In this document: piece after piece, positions 57,346-64,000 of the stretch
Numbering within the stretch: the first letter of the stretch is position 1
Layout: the number at the start of each line of letters is the position of its first letter
From: Tenrec ecaudatus
Taxonomy: Eukaryota > Chordata > Mammalia > Afrosoricida > Tenrecidae
Direction of reading: 5' to 3'
Length of the DNA: 64,000 bases
Assembly: GCF_050624435.1 (NCBI RefSeq)
Contig: NC_134538.1
Span: 127,392,937-127,456,936, forward strand
Notes under the pieces: generated by a model
What the model saw: only the letters and a program-made list of their open reading frames with translations
What the model was told of the DNA's origin: nothing
Databases searched by the model: none
Position numbers and translations under genes: made by a program

Positions 57346-58017
57346 CGTTAACCCCACTCGTACGTAATGATGTCATCGTGCAGGCTTTATGGATGAATCT
57401 CAGAAGACGGGGCCTCGCCAGTGGCTTTTGGTTTCATATGGTTTAACCTGCTATGTTCTAAGGCTCACAATTAGGATCACCCACTCTTCACCTTTTGTCC
57501 ATTCACCACCCATATAAGTGACCCAGAAGCCATGGGGTACGACATTACTTGGGAGAAGGAAACTACTCAAGGTCTCCCTAAAAGCATGCAGTTTATGGCC
57601 TGCCTCTCCTTGCAAGGCCCAAGCCCTTGTCTTCTAAATCAGTGATTCTCAGATTTTCTATTAAAACTATCAGATGAACTAGGCATCATGCAGATTTCTG
57701 GGCCCCACGCTCAGAGATTCCCCAGCCAGGAATCTTCATGTTCCACACCTCTTCCCTACCCCCAGGGGATTCTGGCACAGGGGCATGTGGTGCCAGGTGT
57801 CCAAGGCAAAAGTCACGAACGGCAAATGGATAACCCAAGGGGGTGCCTTGCTTCAGTGGCAGCATTCCACCCAGTGATTCCGCTACTGAGGTCAGGGCAG
57901 CTGCCTGCCCACACAGAGTAGGCTGCTGACACCTGCTGCAACTGGGCCCGCGTAAGTGAGCCCTCTGTAAGTGGGTCTGCCGCGTGGCATTTTCTATGGG
58001 GAGCCTTGTAGACTTAC

Positions 58018-58242
58018 TTCTGCAGGTCTGATTGAGTGCTGATCCAAAGTGGCCCGGTTTGCAGAGCTGGCAGCTCGGGCCCCAAGTATGGTGCAGACAT
58101 CTCAAGCACTCCCCAGTGTCCCGGCTGCAGGCCTCCGGGTCCATGACGTTGATGTTGTTATTGCAGGCGCACGGCCAGCAAGGTGTTCCTGAAATAGCTG
58201 GATTTCCATAGAAACGCGCAGAGCATTCTCCACACTGAATCC
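58018..58242 (-). pseudogene. LAMB4: LAMB4 LE-repeat exon, intact reading frame
   Basis: A clean 225-base exon encoding QCGECSARFYGNP, CACNNNINVMDP, CSRDTGECLRCLHHTWG and GHFGSALNQTC. The LE cysteines are all in place. The acceptor TTCTATAG and donor GAA|GTAAGT are good and the phase matches the next exon (A|GA). Alone it would look functional; it is called part of a pseudogene because its neighbours are broken. Confidence 0.85.
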
Positions 58243-58494
58243 CTATAGAAGGGAGGAGAGGGAAAGAGTTGAGAGGCGGGGTGGGTGCAGGGACAGGGAC
58301 TGTTGCTTTAAATAGAGACACATCGGGCTTCTCTAGGCACCATCAATACTCATGGAAGCTGCAGACAAGAGATCCAGTGAGGCCTGACATTGAGCACAAC
58401 ACTGCCCAAGACCTCTTTACATTCGTCTTGACCAACACTAAGACTAAGGCGCACCTGACCAAGGCATGGTGTTTTCAATCAGCTCCCATCCATG

Positions 58495-58565
58495 TGGCAG
58501 GTGGACATTGAATAAGGAAGGAGCCCATACACTTGAGATAGGGCGCTGGGAAAGAATACTGAGAG
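58495..58565 (+). repeat. RTE/BovB fragment
   Basis: GGCAGGTGGACATTGAATAA then GGAAGGAGCC matches the start of the RTE end seen at 4495. Confidence 0.45.
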
Positions 58566-59249
58566 CTCTAGGGAGTGCCAAAAGCACACGTCCATCGCAG
58601 CACCTGCGCTCTCTGCTCACCTGCTTCTGGAGGTGAGACATGGTTAAAAGAAGCACCAGGAAGCTGCCTTGAAGACGAAGAAAAAATGTCAACAGCCTGA
58701 AACAGGCATTTGGAAGTGAAGATGGGTGAGTTGATTCCTATTTCCTCAATGGACAAGCCCCTGAGGGTGTTTTCAGTAAGCACTTGGTGGAAGGGCCATT
58801 CCTTCTGTCCAGCCAGGCCATTGATTTTCCCACCGATGACGCAACTGCAGCTGCCTGAACTGTGGTACTTCCCCCATTTTGGTTCAGCCCACTGGGACAG
58901 ACGCTCTGTTGTCAAAAACATGGCCTCATTTCCTCAAAACTGATCAACCAAGCCAAACTCTGCGTGGGGGAGGGGCTGAGGAGGTAAGCATTATCTAAAG
59001 ACAAGCAAGGAAAAATATTAGCGACGGTGATTTATTAGCAGGGTCATAGTCACCACTGGGGAAAGGGAAACCGTTATCTTTTCTAAACATGATTAAACCA
59101 GGTAGACTTCATCCACTTCTCCTGTTTGTGCTTTAAGTCATATTTATGCTAAAATTATTCAAAACAACATTTTGTTATTGTTGCTGTTGCCTGGGTGACA
59201 GATGCAACTTCCGAATGGGGACATTTAGAATGTCTGTAACAACAAGCCC

Positions 59250-59450
59250 CCCCAAACCAGGTGTTGTCCAATCAACTCGTCGCGATTGCATGTGCGCAGA
59301 GTTCTGCACTGTGGAGGGTTTTCATGATGTTGACTCTCTAAAACGGATCGCCAGGCCTTTTTGCGGGGCCACCTCTGAGTGAGTTCAAACTGCCCACATT
59401 TTGGTTCAAGGCAATTGACCTTCTGTCTAAGCCACAAAGTCCCCAGGGCC
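59250..59450 (-). repeat. AfroSINE (second type)
   Basis: CCAGGTGTTGTCCAATCAAC, GGAGGGTTTTCATGATGTTG, CGGATCGCCAGGCC and CACCTCTGAGTGAGTTC. Confidence 0.75.
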
Positions 59451-59903
59451 AAATGAAGGCCTGAAAACACTGACTTAAGTTCTCGATCGCAAGACATGAG
59501 TGAAACCTTTGCAATATCAGTCAAACTGATTACTTGGTATTTATATCCCCCCCCAAACATTTGAGTGCTTGATTATACCAAACATAGATTTACTTAAATA
59601 TTAATAACTTGACAATAAATAGTAAATGAAGAAAAGAAGTAAAATTATAAATGATCAACTCACTTGATCTTATGTGGTGAGCTGGTTTTCCAGAGCCTCA
59701 TTTAGAAACAATTACAGCTCCGTGGAACGAGCTCTTTCTTTTTAAATCATCGCAATTGTTCAGCAGTGCAGCAATTTACCGCACTCTGTCTTCTAACGGT
59801 TTGCTTATCCCCTATCCTAGGTCACTCATTAGTCCAACACGTTTCCATGAACCCGGGGACACGTTTCAGGCGGCCGTACAGAAGAACTCGCGATGCTGCA
59901 CAC

Positions 59904-60077
59904 CTGAATAACCTGGGCGGCAGTTGCAGATGACGCCTGAGCTCTGAGCAGTCTGATAACAGGGATGGGCAAGAAACCACTTGCTGGTGGGAGCATCTGG
60001 GCACAGGCACGGCGGCAGGCTCTCCCCGAAGCAGGATCTCCATAGTAACCATCGACGCACCTGTCAAGGCAATTTCC
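59904..60077 (-). pseudogene. LAMB4: LAMB4 LE-repeat exon with 1-base deletion
   Basis: The first part reads NCLDRCVDGYYGDP and the second, in another frame, reads CLCPDAPTSKWF followed by CNCRPGYSGVQ. The frames meet at 60010/60011, where one C is missing from the codon pair expected to give R-P before CLC. The donor used to keep phase with the next exon is the weak G|GTGTGC. The acceptor (GGAAAAG) has almost no polypyrimidine tract, and joining it to the preceding donor is out of frame by one, so this splice junction may also be damaged. Confidence 0.85.
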
Positions 60078-60500
60078 CTTTTCCAAATGTACCCAGGACA
60101 GGCTCAGAGGCGAGCCAGGACGGACTGATGACCCTTTGGGAATATTTCAGGAATGGTCACATTCTCTGTAAAAACTTTCCTTTAAAAAAAAATCATGAAA
60201 ATCGAGGACAATTTAGAAAGTCCTCGCCTTTACTCCAGTCGCACCTGATTTATAGATTACAGCTCAGGACCGTAAGGAGAAAAATACAGTAACACGTGGG
60301 CTATGAATGTAGTCAGATATTTTCTGGCTCATAAAATGATTTTGGAGGACATGGAACAATATTCTACCCTGCGCCCCCGATCATGTTCATTTCACACTGA
60401 ACTATTATTGCGTTTCTACTCGGTGACCCTGCAGAGAATGTCTCGGGATTAGAACCAAAGAAAAGCAAAAAGTGGACGTGCATATCAATCCCCTCCTTAC

Positions 60501-60700
60501 CTGTCACGATTGTAAAGCCTCCACAGTTAAAGCATGACCCCGTCTCGGGGTCACAGAGCTCCGCAAACCCATTACAAGGGCAAGGGCGGCTCTCCGGAAA
60601 TCCAAACTATCCGGCCAGGCAGCGATCGCAGCGCGACCAGTCACCTCCTGCGGCAGGAGCACTGTCCGGTGACTTGGTCACATAAAGAGGTTGATGCTCC
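60501..60700 (-). pseudogene. LAMB4: LAMB4 LE-repeat exon with frameshift and stop
   Basis: After the acceptor CATCCTCAG the exon reads CDQVTGQCSCR, then the frame is lost: net two bases are missing between about 60629 and 60652 relative to the LE pattern. The correct frame resumes at RCDRCLAG, where TAG at 60607-60609 replaces the aromatic residue expected before FGFP. Next come PCPCNGFAELCDPETG and SCFNCGGFT. A conserved LE cysteine is also missing after FP. The donor GTAAGG is good, but the exon end carries extra bases (ATCGTGACAG) compared with the family pattern. Confidence 0.85.
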
Positions 60701-60829
60701 CTGAGGATGGCACTGACATGCTGGGTGAGGCGGAGAGAAGCTGTGTTGGGGTGCAGGTCCTGAGCAGTGTGGGGATGAAAGGGCTACAGGTATGATTTTG
60801 CACATTCTCTAACCTGCCATGGAGGAGCC

Positions 60830-61020
60830 CAGGGCGGGTAGCGGTTATGTGTTGAGCTACTAGCCTCAAGGTTAGTGGTTCGAAACCACTGGCAGCTGCC
60901 CGGAAGAAAGAAGGGGCTTTCTACTCTGGAAAAATGGCAGTCTTGCAAACGCACAGGGGCAGTTCTACCTTGTCCTAGGAGTCTGCATCGAGTTGATGGC
61001 AGTGTGTTTTGGTTTTCACT
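60830..61020 (+). repeat. AfroSINE
   Basis: GGCGGGTAGCGGTTATGTGT to CATCGAGTTGATGGCAGTGT. Confidence 0.82.
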
Positions 61021-61025
61021 TGCCA

Positions 61026-61225
61026 TAAGGAACCCTGGTGGCATCGTGGGTTACTTGTTGGGCTTCAAACAGCACAACCAGCATGCGAATTCACCATACC
61101 CTCAGGAGAAAAAGGAATCTGTCTGCTCCCATAAAGATGTGCAAACTTGGAAACTAGGGAGCAGTTCTACTCAGTCCTATTGGGTCACTGTGAGTCAGGC
61201 TCAACCAGATGGCAGTTGGTTAACT
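61026..61225 (+). repeat. AfroSINE
   Basis: AAGGAACCCTGGTGGCATCG to CAACCAGATGGCAGTTGGTT; second of three in a row. Confidence 0.82.
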
Positions 61226-61227
61226 TA

Positions 61228-61435
61228 TTGCAGGGGTCTCTGGGTGGTGCAGATGGTTAACACTGCATCGCGAGGTGGCTCATTGAAAGGTGGGAGGGTC
61301 GAGTCTACCCGGAGGCATGTCAGGAGAAAGACTTGGTGATCTACCTTCACAAACCAGTTATTGAAAACCATATGGGGCTCAGTGCCACTCTTGACGCACC
61401 TGGGGTTCCGTGAGTCGGAATCAACTTTGGTACCA
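61228..61435 (+). repeat. AfroSINE (second type)
   Basis: GCAGGGGTCTCTGGGTGGTG to GTGAGTCGGAATCAACTTTG; third of three in a row. Confidence 0.8.
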
Positions 61436-61689
61436 TCTCCAGCAGAGTGAACCAAGTGAGCCAGGATGTGCGTAAAAGAGACAACGCCATATACAGTATC
61501 AGGCAGATGTCTTCGAAATAACAATCCATTAAACCATTCAATACACTGCTGCAGGACAGCAACGGGGAAAAAAATAGCCTTACATATATTTTGTCCTCAA
61601 TCAATGAACATGTTTCCAATGAGTTCAACTTCCACTGATATTAGGATTCAAATTCTTAGATTAAAAACAAAAGCGACAAAAAACCCAAC

Positions 61690-61760
61690 TATATATATAT
61701 GTATATAATATATATATATGTATCCTTTAAAAAGTGGTCAGATCGATCTCTCTCTCTCTT
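61690..61760. repeat. (TA)n and (TC)n low-complexity patch
   Basis: Interrupted TATATA runs at 61690-61722 and TCTC runs at 61748-61763. Confidence 0.85.
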
Positions 61761-61999
61761 TCTTAGATAAGATAGCAAAGGCTCAACCCTTCTCTCTGGT
61801 CCATGGCAGAGTCCTGTGAACCGCCCGCGTGTCTGGCAGGCAGGGTTGTGTACAGCTGCCATGTTTGAGCGTTTGCACATGACTCTGTGTAGCTCAGGCA
61901 GGTCACAACCCTTTGAAGACAGAAAAACTAGGAAAAGCTAGTGATGGACCTGGTCACTGTGTCCAGGAATGACCAGCAGGATGCGCCGCCTCCTGGGAC

Positions 62000-62012
62000 A
62001 CCCCCCCCCCCC
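62000..62012. repeat. C-run
   Basis: About 12 consecutive C. Confidence 0.9.
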
Positions 62013-62314
62013 ACCTTGGTGGCTGAGTTTCCGCTTCAGTGGGGACAGGCTTCACAACGAGTTGTTTTACACTGCAAACAGAGAACCCGACTGCCGGGAG
62101 GCCTAAATGATCAATCCTGAACCAAAGCCCCAACTGTATCCTCTTGAATGGGTGGCTTAAGAGATGAGTCCCAAGTTGTTTGCAAGCCCAGCATCCGGCC
62201 AGCGCTTCCTGTGGGAGAATGTTGTCCTCTTTCTCATTCTCCCAGGCTCCTTGTTTTAACCTCTCCATCGCCAGGGCTCCTTTCCCTGCCTTCCCACACT
62301 TACTGACTCTGACT

Positions 62315-62482
62315 CCTGGCAACCCCTAGGACGAGCACATTGCTTCCCAGAGCTTTCAATGGCTGATTTCCCACACACGTAGATCACCATGCCTTTCTTC
62401 CGAGGTGCCTTGGAGTGAACTTGAATGTCCAACTTTTGGGTTAGTTGCTGAGCACATTAATAGTTTGCATTACTCAGGGCTC
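62315..62482 (-). repeat. AfroSINE (second type)
   Basis: GACTCTGACTCCTGGCAACC, CTTTCTTCCGAGGTGCCTTG and CTCAGGGCTCCTT. Confidence 0.65.
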
Positions 62483-62514
62483 CTTAGCTGGGATTCGAAT
62501 GCATTCTATAAACT

Positions 62515-62600
62515 CACTCTAACTCACTGCCAGGGAGTCAATTCTGACTCATAATTACCCTAAAGGACAAAATAAAGCTGCCCTTGTGTTTTCAAGGCAG
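62515..62600 (-). repeat. AfroSINE 3' fragment
   Basis: ACTCACTGCCAGGGAGTCAA, then TTCTGACTCATAATTACCC. Confidence 0.6.
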
Positions 62601-62604
62601 TAAA

Positions 62605-63530
62605 TTAAAAACAAAACTTTTATTGGCATTTAAGCCACATATCACACAATTAAATCATAACAAGAAGAGTTGTATAATCATTATCAAAATCAATTTTAGA
62701 ACATTTTCTCCCCCCTCTCCCTCATGGCTAAATCAATTTTAAAATGAGTTGCGTAATCATCATCAGTTCTAGAGAGTGCTTCCTCCCCCTCCCCCATACA
62801 TTGTTCAATCCCTCAACCCCCTCACCCTCCCTATATCCCCCTAACCCCATACCTCCCCCATAAACCCTTGCACCCATTCTTGTCTCTATGCCTCTACAAC
62901 TTCTGTGTTTTGAAAACTAGAAAACCCAACAGAAACAGCAAAAAAAACCCAACAGAAAAAAATAAAGTGGTATGGATAACACAATAATAATACAGAGATA
63001 AAAATACAAATAGTGGGTAAGAAAGAAAAGACCACTGTGAATATTTAAGAGGCCAGGGAAGAAATGTTTGTAATGGAACAATCAAGAAATACTTGCACCT
63101 AGAAGAATCCTGTGGGGATCTGCCGGTTTCTTAATCAGGCTATAGATGCTCGGCAGAGGGGTTTGGGCTCCCACTGTTCTCCATAGCCTTCTAAAAATTG
63201 GGTGTTCATATTTTAGGCTCTGATACTTTTCCATTGATCATATTTGAATTTTGTTGTTGTTGTCTTTGGATTACACAAGCTGGTGTGTTTCTTCCATGTA
63301 GACTTAGTTGCCTCCATGCTTAGATGGCTGCTTGTTTGAATACAAGCTTCTCAGACTCCAGGCGCTATTCCGATTGATAGCCGGACACCATCTGCTTTCT
63401 GCACCACACTTTGCTGTAGCACCCTTATCTTCAGTGATCATTTTATGAAGGTCAGTATCGAGCAAGGCCATGTTATAGGAACTAACTCTTCTTGGATTGG
63501 GACTAGAGTTCAGTGGGGGACCATAATCCA
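62605..63530 (-). repeat. L1-type 3' UTR, reversed
   Basis: AACTTTTATTGGCATTTAAG at one end; then GCTGGTGTGTTTCTTCCATG, GCGCTATTCCGATTGATAGC and CTTATCTTCAGTGATCA, the reverse of the block at 40.3-40.7 kb. Confidence 0.65.
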
Positions 63531-63849
63531 TCGGCATGACTCTGGTTTATTTTTGTGGACATATTATGACAAATTCAAAGCCCCATAAGACCAACTACCA
63601 CCACAACAGCAACAACCCAAATTGCAGAAAACAAGAGACAAACAAACACTCAAAAGCAAGCAAACTAAAGGCAGGGAAACAAAACACTCATTGAAACAGA
63701 AAAGTAAATCATTGTCAAGCATCCCACTGGCGAATAAGGTGATTGCACTTGTAACGTCATCAAATTTTGCAATGATGCATCACTCTGGAGACTGTAGGTG
63801 TGGGGAGACTATGCAAATACAGTTCCACCGTGAGCTGATACCCCATTCG

Positions 63850-63952
63850 AATTACAGGGGTAGAAAGCCTCATACTTTTCCCAAGCTGGTTTTGAACTGC
63901 TGACCTTGTGGCTAGCAATCAACATGTAACCTACTATGTGACCAGGGCTTCT
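63850..63952 (-). repeat. AfroSINE head fragment
   Basis: GTAGAAAGCCTCATACTTTT to GTGACCAGGGCTTC, minus strand. Confidence 0.7.
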
Positions 63953-64000
63953 AATACTAAGTGTAAATTTTCAGAAGGGTTAGGTGGTGTTTTGCTCCTA

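Larger units (their letters stand above)
58243..59903. other. LAMB4 intron
   Basis: Includes a short RTE-like piece near 58495-58565 and one AfroSINE. The rest (58570-59230, 59450-59890) shows nothing recognisable. Confidence 0.5.
33195..60700 (-). pseudogene. LAMB4: LAMB4, laminin subunit beta-4, decayed gene (3' two-thirds, partial)
   Basis: Eleven minus-strand blocks match laminin beta-4 in order: four LE-repeat exons (60501-60700, 59904-60077, 58018-58242, 56881-57088), a short LE exon (51749-51848), an exon running from LE into the coiled coil (49524-49868), then coiled-coil exons (46807-46953, 39160-39378, 37950-38153 with the beta-knot, 34285-34428, 33195-33336). Diagnostic strings include NNNINVMDPEACSR, GHSQEFPACLQCH, IKIPDIQTLNEK and LNLDKTLSTLQQ. 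Beta-4 rather than beta-1 is shown by these strings and by the separate LAMB1 downstream. Visible damage includes stops at 34285-34287, 34300-34302, 49582-49584 and 60607-60609, frameshifts in four exons, a broken donor at 37948-37949, and an exon that I cannot locate. The gene therefore cannot make a full beta-4 chain from this sequence. Upstream exons are outside the window. Confidence 0.85.
60701..64000. other. LAMB4 intron upstream of the first recognised exon
   Basis: No exon was found. The sequence is mostly repeats: three tandem AfroSINEs, a TA/TC low-complexity patch, a C-run, two further SINEs and a reversed L1 3' UTR. Confidence 0.55.

Noticed and set aside
57686-58321. A 211-codon minus-strand open frame taken as one gene
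   Set aside because: Only 58018-58242 is laminin coding sequence; the flanks are intron read-through beyond clear splice sites.
60830-61435. Regularly spaced direct repeats resembling a CRISPR-like array
   Set aside because: They are tRNA-derived SINEs of about 190 bases in a mammalian genome.

Overview
This is a stretch of a mammalian nuclear genome with no microbial, organellar or intact viral gene. The lineage is inferred from its repeats. AfroSINE-type tRNA-derived SINEs, restricted to Afrotheria, are scattered through most of the window. RTE/BovB LINE 3' ends are also common. There are three copies of SPIN, a hAT element that entered only a few mammal lineages, tenrecs among them, by horizontal transfer. 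Together these point to a tenrec-like afrotherian (inference).

Two laminin beta genes lie head-to-tail on the minus strand, the order known for the mammalian LAMB4-LAMB1 locus. At 2,002-9,867 is the 5' end of LAMB1: a putative non-coding first exon in a CpG island (about 8.4-10.46 kb), a short exon with the start codon, and three exons of the N-terminal LN domain. These join in frame into 137 codons. The rest of LAMB1 lies beyond base 1.

At 33,195-60,700 are eleven exons of LAMB4: laminin EGF-like (LE) repeats at the high-coordinate end, then coiled-coil exons, with the beta-knot exon among them. The gene looks inactivated. I see in-frame stop codons in two exons, frameshifts in at least four, a splice donor changed from GT to AT, lost LE and beta-knot cysteines, a partly duplicated exon and at least one exon I cannot find. 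Several exons still read cleanly, so the loss is probably not very ancient. The 5' half of LAMB4 lies beyond base 64,000.

Between 10.5 and 33.2 kb I recognise no exon, although the last LAMB4 exons would be expected there. It holds SINEs, RTE and L1/L2 fragments, a deleted mariner copy, a possible solo LTR, an MLT1 LTR, a MER5-like hAT and SPIN. The introns hold more of the same. I found no evidence of a new biological system. The most informative observations are the decay of LAMB4 beside an intact LAMB1 and the SPIN copies.
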